This document shows positions 38,897 to 47,802 of a stretch of DNA of 64,000 bases, piece after piece; the first letter of the stretch is position 1; the number at the start of each line of letters is the position of its first letter. A program made the translations under genes and the position numbers. Below the pieces are notes generated by a model. The model was not told the origin of the DNA. It ran no database searches and saw only the letters and a list, made by a program, of their open reading frames with translations. Source of the stretch: Roseomonas elaeocarpi (GTDB lineage Bacteria > Pseudomonadota > Alphaproteobacteria > Acetobacterales > Acetobacteraceae); the NCBI RefSeq assembly GCF_042433915.1, contig NZ_JBHLUN010000015.1, positions 186,001 to 250,000 on the forward strand. Reading direction: 5' to 3'.

Positions 38897-40186
38897 TCAG
38901 CCCGCCGCGATGCGGGTGATCCCACCCATCCAGGGGCGCAGCACCTCGGGCACGGTGATCGAGCCATCCTCCGCCTGGTGCATCTCCATCACCGCGATCA
39001 GGGCGCGACCCACCGCGACGCCGGATCCGTTGAGGGTGTGCACGAAAGCCGGCGCGGCGGGCTTCTTCGCGCCGGCTTCCTCGCGCGGGCGATAGCGGGC
39101 GTTCATACGGCGCGCCTGGAAGTCGCGGGTGTTGGAGCAGGAGGAAATCTCCCGCCACGCCCCCTGCCCCGGCAGCCAGACCTCCAGGTCGAAGGTCTTG
39201 GCGGCCGAGAAGCCGGTATCGCCGGAGCATAGCACCACGCGCCGCCACACCAGCCCGAGCTCGGTCAGGATGTGCTCGGCGCATTCCGTCATGCGCTCGT
39301 GCTCGGCATCCGAGTCCTCGGGCCGGGTGATCGCGACCATCTCCACCTTGGGAAACTGGTGCTGCCGCAGCATCCCGCGCGTGTCCCGCCCGGCCGAGCC
39401 GGCCTCGGAGCGGAAGCTCGGGCTGAGCGAGGCGAGCCGCACGGGGAGCGCCGCCTCGGGCAGGATCTCGCCCGCCACGGTGTTGGTCAGCGGCACCTCG
39501 GCGGTCGGGATCAGCCAGCGCCCGTCGGTGGTGCGGAACAGGTCTTCCTCGAACTTCGGCAGCTGCCCGGTGCCGAACATCGTCTCGTCGTTCACCAGCA
39601 GCGGCACGGTGGTCTCGGTGTACCCGTGCCGGTCCGTGTGAACCGAGAGCATCCACTGCCCGAGCGCACGCTCCAGCCGCGCCAGCGGGCCGCGCAGCAC
39701 CGTGAAGCGCGCCCCCGCCAGCTTGGCCGCCGTGGCGAAGTCCATCATCCCCAGCGCCTCGCCCAACTCGAAGTGCTGCTTGGGCGTGAAGGGCAGGTTC
39801 GGCTGGGCGCCGTGCTGGCGCAGCACCACGTTGTCGGATTCGTCGGTCCCGTCGGGAACGTCGTCGTCCAGGCGGTTCGGCAGTTCGGCCAGCGCCTTCC
39901 GCAGGGCCTCGTCGGTGCGAGCCAGCGCGTCGCCGGCGATCTTGTCGGTCGCCGCAAGCGTCGCGATCATCCGCTCCGCTTCCTCGTGCTGCCCGGCGGC
40001 CTTGAGCTGCCCAACCTCGCGGCTCTTCTTGTTACGAACGGCGCGGGCTTCCTCGACCGCCGTGGTGGCGGAGCGGCGAGCCGTGTCGATCGCGAGGATG
40101 CTGTCCGCCACGGGCTGGAGGCCACGCCGGGCCATGGCGGCGTCGAAGCTGGCGGGATCGGCGCGCACGGCGCGGATGTCGTGCAT
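38897..40186 (-). CDS. serS: Seryl-tRNA synthetase
   Basis: SerRS charges serine tRNAs. The 429-residue class II synthetase has an N-terminal coiled-coil arm (about 28-105, rich in Ala/Arg/Glu heptads) for the long variable arm of tRNA-Ser. Motif 2 is FRSEAGSAGRDTRGMLRQHQF and motif 3 is NGSGVAVGRALIAVME. Serine-binding residues are in TAEVPLTN. It follows tatC by 4 bp in a minus-strand operon. Two tRNA-Ser genes are also in the window but are not adjacent. Confidence 0.98.
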   Translation of the reverse strand: MHDIRAVRADPASFDAAMARRGLQPVADSILAIDTARRSATTAVEEARAVRNKKSREVGQLKAAGQHEEAERMIATLAATDKIAGDALARTDEALRKALAELPNRLDDDVPDGTDESDNVVLRQHGAQPNLPFTPKQHFELGEALGMMDFATAAKLAGARFTVLRGPLARLERALGQWMLSVHTDRHGYTETTVPLLVNDETMFGTGQLPKFEEDLFRTTDGRWLIPTAEVPLTNTVAGEILPEAALPVRLASLSPSFRSEAGSAGRDTRGMLRQHQFPKVEMVAITRPEDSDAEHERMTECAEHILTELGLVWRRVVLCSGDTGFSAAKTFDLEVWLPGQGAWREISSCSNTRDFQARRMNARYRPREEAGAKKPAAPAFVHTLNGSGVAVGRALIAVMEMHQAEDGSITVPEVLRPWMGGITRIAAG

Positions 40187-40190
40187 GAAA

Positions 40191-40988
40191 TCAGACCTTA
40201 GCGGGCGGCTTGGGCTTGGCCGGGCGGTTCATCCAGACGGACGCCACGATCGAAAGCTCGTACAGGGCCAGCAGCGGCACCGCGAGGCCGACCTGGCTGA
40301 TCACGTCGGGCGGCGTCAGCACGGCGGCCGCGATGAACATGCCCACCACGGCGTAGCGCCGGCCACGCCGGAGCTGATCCACCGACACGATACCGACCTT
40401 GGTCAGCAGCGTCAGCGCCACCGGCAGCTGGAAGGCCACGCCGAAGGCCAGGATCATGTGCATCACGAGCGAAAGGTACTCGCTCACCTTGGCTTCGAGC
40501 TGCACCGGCAGCCCGCCGGCGCCGGTGGGCGTCTCGAAGGAGATGAAGAACCGCCAAGCCAGCGGGAAGATGAAGTAGTAGGCCAGCGCCGCGCCCGCCA
40601 CGAACAGGATCGGCGAGGCGATCAGGAAAGGCGCAATCGTGCGCTTCTCGCTCTTGTAGAGGCCGGGCGCGATAAACAGCCACAGCTGCGTCGCCCACAT
40701 GGGGAAGCTGACGAACACCGCGCCGAAGAAGCCAACCTTCAGGTAGGTGAAGAAGGCCTCGTAGAGCGCGGTGAAGATCATCCGCCGCTCACCGCCACCC
40801 TGGTGCTGCAGGATGTCGGCCAGCGGCCGCGCCAGGAAGCCGTAGATCTGAACCGAGAAGTAGTAGCAGACCGCGAAGGCGATCAGGAAAGCGCCGAGTG
40901 ACCAGAGCAGCCGGGTGCGCAGTTCGAGCAGGTGCTCGATCAGCGGCATAGGCTTGTCGTCGATCGTATCGTCCGGGTCGCGGGCCAC
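40191..40988 (-). CDS. tatC: Twin-arginine translocase subunit TatC
   Basis: TatC is the inner-membrane receptor for twin-arginine signal peptides. The 265-residue product has six hydrophobic segments. The conserved N-terminal motif PLIEHLLELRTRLLWS carries the catalytically important Glu, and FVSFPMWATQLWLFIAPGLY follows. A polar C-terminal extension rich in Lys/Pro (RPAKPKPPAKV) trails the last span. tatB lies 117 bp upstream on the same strand. Confidence 0.97.
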   Translation of the reverse strand: MARDPDDTIDDKPMPLIEHLLELRTRLLWSLGAFLIAFAVCYYFSVQIYGFLARPLADILQHQGGGERRMIFTALYEAFFTYLKVGFFGAVFVSFPMWATQLWLFIAPGLYKSEKRTIAPFLIASPILFVAGAALAYYFIFPLAWRFFISFETPTGAGGLPVQLEAKVSEYLSLVMHMILAFGVAFQLPVALTLLTKVGIVSVDQLRRGRRYAVVGMFIAAAVLTPPDVISQVGLAVPLLALYELSIVASVWMNRPAKPKPPAKV

Positions 40989-41105
40989 TGTCGGTCTTTG
41001 TGTCTAGGGCGCGGCCGCGGCCGGCGAGGAAGCCGGCGGCACGGCGGGCGCGGTCAGGTGGAAGGCCGGATCAGGGGCGGGGAAGCGGGCTTCGCCACCC
41101 ATGGT

Positions 41106-41891
41106 TCAGGCGGTGTGGATGTCGTCGGCCGCTCTGGCCGGGTTGCGCGCAACCGTACCAGCGGGGGCGGCGGGAGGACTTGCGGGGGGTGCGGCTGGCG
41201 CCGGCGCGGTACCCGCGGCCGGGGCGGCGGTCTGCACCTCCTCCGGTGCCAGGGGCGGGAGCGACCAGGCCGCCGCGGATGGCGCTTCGGGAACAACCGG
41301 CGCCGTCGTGGCTGGCGCGGAAACCGGTTCAACCGGCGCCGGTGCCGCGGCCACCGAAGCGGCCGGAGGCACGGGCGTGGACGGCACGGTGGCCGAGGGC
41401 GCGAGCGGATCGAGCCCCCTGGCCGGCTGCGCCGCTTCCGTCGGCAGGTTGGCGGCGACGCGCGCCGGGTCCGGGTCAGCGGCCACGGCGGTCGCGTCCG
41501 TTCCCGCCGCGGCGGGCGCCTCGGCCACCGGCACCGCCGGGGTGGCGGGCGCCACATCGGCAGAGGGCGTCGGCGGCTGCGCCCGGAACGGGTCGTCGCG
41601 CAGCGGGTTCTCCTCGAAGGTCTTCTTCAGCGAACCGTCGGCATCGACCGTGCGCTGGATCTCGCCCTTGAGGTCGAAGTTGCGGATGTCGCGGATCTGG
41701 TCGCGCACGTCCTCCAGCTTCGCTTCGCGCACCACCTCGTCGAGGTGGCCCTGAAGCTCGCCGGCCATGCGGCGCAGCTTGCCGATGCCCTTGGCGACGG
41801 TGCGGATGGTGTCGGGGAGATCCTTGGGGCCGATGACCACCACCGCGACGACGACGATCACGGCGATCTCGGACCAGGCGAGGTCGAACAT
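41106..41891 (-). CDS. tatB: Twin-arginine translocase subunit TatB
   Basis: TatB links TatC to the translocation pore. The N-terminal span FDLAWSEIAVIVVVAVVVIGP and the hinge GPKDLP identify TatB, and an amphipathic helix follows to about residue 90. The rest (about 115-261) is an extended Ala/Pro/Val low-complexity tail. At 261 residues it is longer than the usual 150-200. GGAG lies just upstream of the ATG. No tatA gene is seen between tatB and scpB, which is its frequent position. Confidence 0.94.
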   Translation of the reverse strand: MFDLAWSEIAVIVVVAVVVIGPKDLPDTIRTVAKGIGKLRRMAGELQGHLDEVVREAKLEDVRDQIRDIRNFDLKGEIQRTVDADGSLKKTFEENPLRDDPFRAQPPTPSADVAPATPAVPVAEAPAAAGTDATAVAADPDPARVAANLPTEAAQPARGLDPLAPSATVPSTPVPPAASVAAAPAPVEPVSAPATTAPVVPEAPSAAAWSLPPLAPEEVQTAAPAAGTAPAPAAPPASPPAAPAGTVARNPARAADDIHTA

Positions 41892-42115
41892 GCTTCTCCG
41901 CTCAAGCCCCCATGCAAATCGGACCCGGAACCAGCCGAGGCCCTGGCCAAGCCCTTGGGGCCATCCCCGTTAGCAGGAACGCCCCGGCCCGCCAATGCGC
42001 GGACATCCCTTCCATCTAGGACGCCGGCCCCCGGGCCGGAAGGGCCCCTCCCGGCGGGAGACGGCCAGTACGATCAGGCAAGGGTGCGGCGACCACGCCG
42101 CTCAGCCCCAGGTGA

Positions 42116-42685
42116 TCAGCCCCGGGTGAGCGGCGCCGCGTCCATCCCCACCAGTTCCTCGCGCCGGGGCAGTTCCGCCAACGAACGCAGCCCGAACTGT
42201 TCCAGGAAGCGCGGCGTGGTGCCCCAAAGCACCGGCCGGCCGGGCGACTCCTTGCGCCCGCGCGGCGCGATCAGCCCGGCCTCGAGCAGCGCCTCGAGGG
42301 TGTTCTGCCCCAGCGAGGCGCCGCGAAGCTCCTCGATCTCGGCGCGCGTGACCGGCTGGCGCCAGGCGATCGCCGCCAGCGCCTCCATGGCCGAGCGCGG
42401 CAGGCGCTTGGGCGTTTCGATCACCCGCGTCAGCGCGGGGGCGAGGTCGGGCGCGGTGCGGAAGGCCCAGCCGCCCGCGACCTCGCGCAGCTCGACGCCG
42501 CGCCCGGCATAGCGGTCGCGCAGCGTTTGCAGCAGCGCCCGCGGGTCGATGTCCAGCAGGTCGCCGGCCGCGCCCGCCTCCGTGCCGGCATTGCCGAGCG
42601 CCTGCGCCAGCTGCGCCACCGTCACCGGCCGGTCCGCGGCGAAGAGCAGGGCCTCGGCGAGGCGCAGCGCGCGATCAGTTTCCAT
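42116..42685 (-). CDS. scpB: Segregation and condensation protein B
   Basis: ScpB is the winged-helix kleisin-binding partner of the SMC-ScpAB condensin. The 189-residue product has LRLAEALLFAADRPVTV, the second wing region with AIAWRQPVTRAEIEELRG, and GRPVLWGTTPRFLEQFGL. The ATG at 42685 is chosen because GGAG lies 9 nt upstream; the ATG at 42700 has no spacer for its GGGG. It overlaps the scpA stop by 11 bases, so expression is coupled. Confidence 0.94.
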   Translation of the reverse strand: METDRALRLAEALLFAADRPVTVAQLAQALGNAGTEAGAAGDLLDIDPRALLQTLRDRYAGRGVELREVAGGWAFRTAPDLAPALTRVIETPKRLPRSAMEALAAIAWRQPVTRAEIEELRGASLGQNTLEALLEAGLIAPRGRKESPGRPVLWGTTPRFLEQFGLRSLAELPRREELVGMDAAPLTRG

Positions 42686-43514
42686 GGGCTTGTTCTCCAT
42701 CCCCTGCGCCGCCCAGCCGCGTGGCGCGCAGATGGATCGGGCCGAAGCCGTGTTCCTGCCGCAGTTCCAGCCCGCCGTGGCGCGCCAGCTCCAGGCTGGC
42801 GATCAGCGTGGAAGCCAGGGCGGCGCGGCGCTCCACCGGGTCGATCACCGGGCCTGCCGGCAGGAAGCCCTGCAGCTCCCCCCAGTCCGGCCCGATTTCG
42901 CCGAGCAGCTGCCGCAGCCGGACCATGGCCTCGGCCACCGTCCACAAGCGGCGGACCTTGGGCACGTAGGGCCGACGGGCATTGGCACGGCGCAGCGCGG
43001 TGGCCCAGGCATGCAGCAGCGCCGGCAGGGCGGCGTCGAGCTCCCCGTCCCGCCGCTCCACCAGGGCTTCCGGTGCGCCACGGGCAAAAACGTCGGTGCC
43101 TAGCCCCGGCCGGGCGCGCAGCCAAGCCGCGCCGGCGCGCACCGCTTCCAGCTCCATCAACCGGTCGGTGAGCGAGGTGGTGGCCGCCACCGCATCCTCG
43201 TCCGGCTCCGGATCGGGCAGCAGCAGCCGCGATTTCAGCCAGGCGAGCCAGGCGGCCATCACCAGCCACTCCGCCGCGAGTTCCAGCCGGACGCGGCGGG
43301 CGCCCTCAATCACGGCGAGGAACTGTTCCACCAGGGCCAGGATGTCGATGGTGGCGAGGTCCACCTTCTGGGCCCGCGCCAGTTCCAGCAGCAGGTCGAG
43401 CGGCCCCTCGTAGCCGTCCAGCCGGAGCAGCAGCGCGCTGGGCGACGGTGGGGAGGCCGATGCCGCAGGGGGCAGCGCCTGCGGCACCAGGACGGGCGCG
43501 GAGGCGGCGCTCAT
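42675..43514 (-). CDS. scpA: Segregation and condensation protein A
   Basis: ScpA is the kleisin subunit bridging SMC heads. The 279-residue product has the N-terminal LLRLDGYEGPLDLLLELARAQKVDL signature and a helical middle (WLVMAAWLAWLKSRLLLPDPE). The C-terminal winged-helix region (about 225-265) includes ALASTLIASLELARHGGLEL. The ATG overlaps the M50 protease stop by 4 bases, and the 3' end overlaps scpB. Confidence 0.96.
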   Translation of the reverse strand: MSAASAPVLVPQALPPAASASPPSPSALLLRLDGYEGPLDLLLELARAQKVDLATIDILALVEQFLAVIEGARRVRLELAAEWLVMAAWLAWLKSRLLLPDPEPDEDAVAATTSLTDRLMELEAVRAGAAWLRARPGLGTDVFARGAPEALVERRDGELDAALPALLHAWATALRRANARRPYVPKVRRLWTVAEAMVRLRQLLGEIGPDWGELQGFLPAGPVIDPVERRAALASTLIASLELARHGGLELRQEHGFGPIHLRATRLGGAGDGEQAHGN

Positions 43515-44203
43515 GCGTAGCCGGCCGCGCGCATGATAATCCCGAAGGCGGGCTGCACGGCGAAGCGCAACAGCCAGTCCATCGGCGCCCAGGCGGGCAC
43601 CAGCTGCGGCAGCACGAAAAGAACCAGCATCACCAGCAGCAGCCCGGCCCGCTCAAGCCGGAGAAAGGGGATGCCCACCCGCGGCGGCAGCAGCCCGCCC
43701 AGGATGCGCCCCCCGTCCATCGGGGGGATCGGGATCAGGTTGAACAAGCCGAGCACGAGGTTGCTCAGGATCAGGAGCGACAGGAAGCGGTACACCCACT
43801 GCGCCAGGTCGGGCGGCATGGAGAGGTCGTCCGCCACGTGACCGAACAGAGCCGCCACGAAGGCCAGCAACACGTTCACCAGCGGCCCGGCGGCCGCCAC
43901 CCCGACCATGCCGAAGCGCGGGTTGTTGAGGCGCCGGATATCCACCGGCACCGGCTTGGCCCAGCCGAACATCACCTGGATCGTGCCGATCGTCAGCAGC
44001 TGCGACACCACCAGGAAGCCGGGCACCAGGATGGTGCCGACGAGATCGACGTGGCGCAGCGGATTGATGCTGAGCCGCCCGGCGCGCCTCGCCGTGTCGT
44101 CGCCGAGCCAGAGCGCCGCGAAGCCGTGCGCCGCCTCGTGCAGGGTGATCGCCAGGATCGCCGCGATTGCCGCGGCCAGGAACTCGGGAAGCCAGTCGGG
44201 CAT
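43511..44203 (-). CDS. Site-2 protease (M50) family metalloprotease
   Basis: This is a small intramembrane zinc metalloprotease of 230 residues with about six hydrophobic segments. The zinc site HEAAH (H22-H26) is in the first membrane helix, and the third ligand motif is NLIPIPPMDGGR in a later helix. There is no PDZ domain, which separates it from RseP and groups it with the short group-III-like enzymes commonly found next to scpA. Its substrate is unknown. It begins 5 bp after nagZ and overlaps scpA. Confidence 0.92.
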   Translation of the reverse strand: MPDWLPEFLAAAIAAILAITLHEAAHGFAALWLGDDTARRAGRLSINPLRHVDLVGTILVPGFLVVSQLLTIGTIQVMFGWAKPVPVDIRRLNNPRFGMVGVAAAGPLVNVLLAFVAALFGHVADDLSMPPDLAQWVYRFLSLLILSNLVLGLFNLIPIPPMDGGRILGGLLPPRVGIPFLRLERAGLLLVMLVLFVLPQLVPAWAPMDWLLRFAVQPAFGIIMRAAGYA

Positions 44204-44208
44204 GGCGT

Positions 44209-45189
44209 TCAGGCACCCGCCGCGACGGCGGGACGCAAGCGCTGCCGCGAGGCCGCGAGTGCTTCCAGCGCCCGCTCGCTCACCGGCGGGCAGGCCGACA
44301 GCACCGCGGCGTTCTCGGCCGGGATGCCAGGGCAGTGCAGCGCCACGTCGCAGCCGGCGTCGAGCGCCGCCACGGCCAGCGAGGCCGGATCGCCGCCATC
44401 CTCGTAGAGCGCCCGCATCGCGAGGTCGTCGGTCAGCAGCAGCCCCCGGAAGCCAATCTCACCCCGGATTACCCCGTTGATCACGCGCGGCGACAGCGTG
44501 GCTGGCCGTTGCTCATCGAGCGCGGCGTAGAGCAGATGCGCCGTCATGCCCCAGAACCCTTGCCCGCCATCCGCGGCACACAGGGCGCGGAAGGGCGCGA
44601 AATCGGCCTCCAGCGCCTCAATGCCGGCGGCGACGCGCGGCAGCGTCAGGTGGCTGTCCGCCAGGGCGCGCCCGTGTCCCGGCATGTGCTTGAGCACCGG
44701 CACGCAGCCCGCCGCCCGCAACCCCGCCGCGGCCCGGGCGCCGAGCCGCGCGACCGTTGCCGGATCATCCCCGAAGGCACGGTCACCCACGATGTCGTGC
44801 GCACCGGGCTGCCGCAGGTCCAGCACTGGGGCGCAGACCACGTCGAAGCCCTCCGCCCGGCAGGTGGCGCCGAGCGCGCGGTAGTTCCGCTCCACCGCCT
44901 CGGGATCGTCCCCGAAGCTGCCGGCGGCCGGAAATGCCGGCCAGTGCGGCGGCCGCAGCCGCGCCACCCGGCCGCCTTCCTGGTCCACCAGGATCGGCGC
45001 GTCCTCGCCCAGCACCTCACGCAGCGAGGCGGTCAGCCGACGCAGCTGCGCCGGATGGTCGATGTTGCGGCCGAACAGGATGACGCCCAGCGGCGGGCTG
45101 CGCCGGAAGAGCTCGCGCTCCTCGGGCGTCAGCTCCGTTCCGGCGATCCCCAGGATGGCGGCCCGCGGCGGCAGACCCGGACGGCTCAT
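44209..45189 (-). CDS. nagZ: Beta-N-acetylhexosaminidase NagZ
   Basis: NagZ is a cytosolic GH3 enzyme that removes GlcNAc from recycled anhydromuropeptides. The 326-residue product has VDQEGGRVARL, the acid/base loop LKHMPGHGRALADSH with the catalytic His/Asp, and the nucleophile aspartate in LLLTDDLAM. The frame is open a further 192 bases, but the ATG at 45189 overlaps the SPOR-protein stop (ATGA) and gives normal length. It complements the murein enzymes at 10.7-14 kb. Confidence 0.95.
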   Translation of the reverse strand: MSRPGLPPRAAILGIAGTELTPEERELFRRSPPLGVILFGRNIDHPAQLRRLTASLREVLGEDAPILVDQEGGRVARLRPPHWPAFPAAGSFGDDPEAVERNYRALGATCRAEGFDVVCAPVLDLRQPGAHDIVGDRAFGDDPATVARLGARAAAGLRAAGCVPVLKHMPGHGRALADSHLTLPRVAAGIEALEADFAPFRALCAADGGQGFWGMTAHLLYAALDEQRPATLSPRVINGVIRGEIGFRGLLLTDDLAMRALYEDGGDPASLAVAALDAGCDVALHCPGIPAENAAVLSACPPVSERALEALAASRQRLRPAVAAGA

Positions 45190-46028
45190 CCGCCGATGGC
45201 CGCGCAGGCGGGCGCGCCCTTGGTCTTGGCGGCCTCGCAGAAGGCGCGCGCCGCGTCGTGATCCCGGAAGCCGCCGGTGCGCAGCCGCCACATGGTGGGC
45301 TGCCCTTCCCGCTCGAAGCGGATCACCTGCGGACGGCGATCGGCCAGGAGGTCGCCGAGGCGGCCCTTCAGCCGCGCCCACTCGGCGCGCGCCGCTTCCT
45401 CGCTGCCCAGGGCGCCGAGCTGCACCACGGCACTGCCCTCGGCCGCGCGCGAGGCGGGTTCGGGCGGGCGGGCGGCGGCCGCAGTGGGGCGGGGTGCCTC
45501 GGCGGGCGGCGGGGCGCTGACGGCCGGAGCCGCCTCACGCGGCGCGGCGGGCGCCGTTCCGGGCTGGGGCGCTGCGGCGGGCGCCTCGGGCGACGGCTGC
45601 GCCGGCGGGCTCTGCGGCGGCTGTGGCTGCATCTGGGCTTGCGCCTGTGCCGCCTGGCGTGCCGCCACCGTGGCCTGGCGCAAACCGTTCAGGTCAGGGC
45701 GCTCGAACTCCGGCGCCACCTGCGGTTGCGCGGGCGCCGCCGGGGTGGTCCCGCGCCTCTGCGGCTGGTTCTGGGTTTCGAAGATGCGCTCGCCCTGGTT
45801 GGCGACGCGCAGTCCCCCCGGGTCCTCCGGCTTGACGCGCAGCGGCCGCGTGTCGGCCTCGACCGTGGGCACGCCGCTGCTCACGGCGCGCGTCAGCCCC
45901 CAGACCGCCAGGGCACCCACGCCCATGGCCCCAAGGATGGCCGCCGCCACCACCGTCATACGCCACGGGAACCCGCCCCCCGAGGACGGACGCTGAACGC
46001 GATAGGAAGGCGCCGAAAGCTCGCTCAC
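45186..46028 (-). CDS. SPOR domain-containing membrane protein
   Basis: The 280-residue product has one membrane span (about 24-48, MTVVAAAILGAMGVGALAVWGL), placing the rest in the periplasm. A long Ala/Pro/Gln-rich linker (about 90-190) leads to a C-terminal SPOR domain (about 200-278, VVQLGALGSEEAARAEWARL and WRLRTGGF), which binds denuded septal peptidoglycan. It probably acts in cell division. It lies between argS and nagZ with ATGA overlaps on both sides, a conserved alphaproteobacterial order. Confidence 0.9.
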   Translation of the reverse strand: MSELSAPSYRVQRPSSGGGFPWRMTVVAAAILGAMGVGALAVWGLTRAVSSGVPTVEADTRPLRVKPEDPGGLRVANQGERIFETQNQPQRRGTTPAAPAQPQVAPEFERPDLNGLRQATVAARQAAQAQAQMQPQPPQSPPAQPSPEAPAAAPQPGTAPAAPREAAPAVSAPPPAEAPRPTAAAARPPEPASRAAEGSAVVQLGALGSEEAARAEWARLKGRLGDLLADRRPQVIRFEREGQPTMWRLRTGGFRDHDAARAFCEAAKTKGAPACAAIGG

Positions 46029-47791
46029 CGCATCTCCTCGACTGGCGTCACCCCCATGACGCGCAGGCCCGAACGGATCACCGTGGCCGTCGCGGCCACG
46101 AGGGCGAGCCTCGCGGCGGTGGCGGCCGGGTCATCCTCCCGGATGAAGCGCAGAGTCGTGTCATCGCGACCCCGGTTCCACAATAGGTGAAAGTCGGCCG
46201 CCAAGTCACCCAGGTAGAACGCGATCCGGTGCGGCTCGCGCGCCTGGGCGGCCTGCTCCACCGTGCGCGGCCAGCTCATGATGCGCCGGATCAGCCCAAG
46301 CTCCGCCGGGTCGCGCAGGGCATCGAGCGCGGTGGCCGCCAGCGTCTCCACCCCCGGCTCGCCGGCGGCGCGCAGCACCGAGCGGCAGCGGGCATGGGCG
46401 TACTGGACGTAGAAGACCGGGTTGTCGCGCGACTGCTCGACCACCTTGTCCAGGTCGAATTCCATCTGCGCGTCGGCCTTGCGCGTCAGCATGGTGAAGC
46501 GCACCGCGTCGCGCCCGACCTCGTCGAGCAGGTCGCGCAGCGTCACGAAGGTGCCGGCGCGCTTGCTCATGCGCACCGGCTCGCCGTTCTTCATCACCTT
46601 GACGATCTGGCACAGCACCACGTCCAGCGGCACGGCGCTGTCCGACAGCGCCGCGGTGGCCGCCTTCATGCGCGACACGTAGCCGCCGTGGTCGGCGCCC
46701 CAGACCTGTACCAGCTCGACATGGCCGCGCGCGATCTTGTCGGCGTGGTTGCCGATGTCGTTGGCGAAGTAGGTGTTGGAGCCGTCCGACTTGCGCAGCG
46801 GCCGGTCCACGTCGTCGCCGAACTGGGTGGAGCGGAACAGCGTCTGCGGCCGCGGCTCCCAATCGTCCGGCGTCTTGCCCTTGGGCGGCTCCAGCACGCC
46901 TTCATAGACCAGCCCCTTGGCGGCAAGGTCGGCGATCGCGCGGTCCGCCACGCCCGCCTGCACCAGCGCCGCCTCGCTCACGAACACGTCCTGCTCGACG
47001 CCGAGCAGCGCCAGGTCCTCGCGGATCGCGGCCATCATGCTCTCGATGGTGACGCGGCGCACCTCGGCCAGCCACAGCGCCGGGTCGGCCGGCAGCGCTC
47101 CCGGTGCCAGCGCGTCGCCGTGCGCCGCCTTGATCGCCTCGCCCACCGGGATCAGGTACTCGCCCCGGTACTGGAGGCCGCCGGGCACCAGCGCCTCGAA
47201 CTCCTCATCCGAAAGCTTGGTGCCCAGCGCCTGCAGGTAGCGCCAGTAGGCCGCCCAGGCGAGCGCCTGCACCTGCGCGCCCGCGTCGTTGACGTAGTAT
47301 TCCTTGGTGACGTTGTAGCCGCTCTTGAGCAGGAGGTTCGCCAGCGCGTCGCCTACCACGGCACCCCGGCAATGGCCCACATGCATCGGCCCGGTGGGGT
47401 TGGCGGAGACGTATTCCACGTCGATCTTGCGCTTGCCGCCCAGCGTGCTGTCGCCGTAGCCCTCGCCAGCGGCCAGCACCGCCGGCACCTGGGCGCGGAT
47501 CACCGCCTCGGGCAGGCGGATGTTCACGAAGCCGGGGCCGGCCGGTGTCGCCTCCGCCACCAGCTCCGAAGCCGCGAGGCGCCCCGCCAGCTCGGCCGCC
47601 AGCTTCGGCGGCGGCATCTTGGCGAGCTTGGCCACCACCAGCGCCGCGTTGGTCGCCATGTCGCCGTGCGAGGGGTCGCGCGGCGGCTCCACCAGGACGC
47701 GGGCGAAGCTGTCCGCCGGCAGCTCCGGCAGGATCTGCTGGAGCTGCGACACCACCTCGGCGCGCAGAAGCTGGAAGATATCCTGGGACAT
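46025..47791 (-). CDS. argS: Arginyl-tRNA synthetase
   Basis: ArgRS charges arginine tRNAs. The 588-residue class Ia enzyme has the N-terminal Add-1 domain (FQLLRAEVVSQLQQIL). The HIGH-type motif is NPTGPMHVGHCRG, and the KMSKS equivalent is RMSKRAGTF. The C-terminal DALR anticodon-binding domain starts near PVFYVQYAHARC. The frame is open to 49474 through dgt, which is spurious. The ATG at 47791 gives standard length. It lies 11 bp after dgt and overlaps the SPOR gene by 4 bases. Confidence 0.97.
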   Translation of the reverse strand: MSQDIFQLLRAEVVSQLQQILPELPADSFARVLVEPPRDPSHGDMATNAALVVAKLAKMPPPKLAAELAGRLAASELVAEATPAGPGFVNIRLPEAVIRAQVPAVLAAGEGYGDSTLGGKRKIDVEYVSANPTGPMHVGHCRGAVVGDALANLLLKSGYNVTKEYYVNDAGAQVQALAWAAYWRYLQALGTKLSDEEFEALVPGGLQYRGEYLIPVGEAIKAAHGDALAPGALPADPALWLAEVRRVTIESMMAAIREDLALLGVEQDVFVSEAALVQAGVADRAIADLAAKGLVYEGVLEPPKGKTPDDWEPRPQTLFRSTQFGDDVDRPLRKSDGSNTYFANDIGNHADKIARGHVELVQVWGADHGGYVSRMKAATAALSDSAVPLDVVLCQIVKVMKNGEPVRMSKRAGTFVTLRDLLDEVGRDAVRFTMLTRKADAQMEFDLDKVVEQSRDNPVFYVQYAHARCRSVLRAAGEPGVETLAATALDALRDPAELGLIRRIMSWPRTVEQAAQAREPHRIAFYLGDLAADFHLLWNRGRDDTTLRFIREDDPAATAARLALVAATATVIRSGLRVMGVTPVEEMR

Positions 47792-47802
47792 TTGAAGTTT
47801 CT

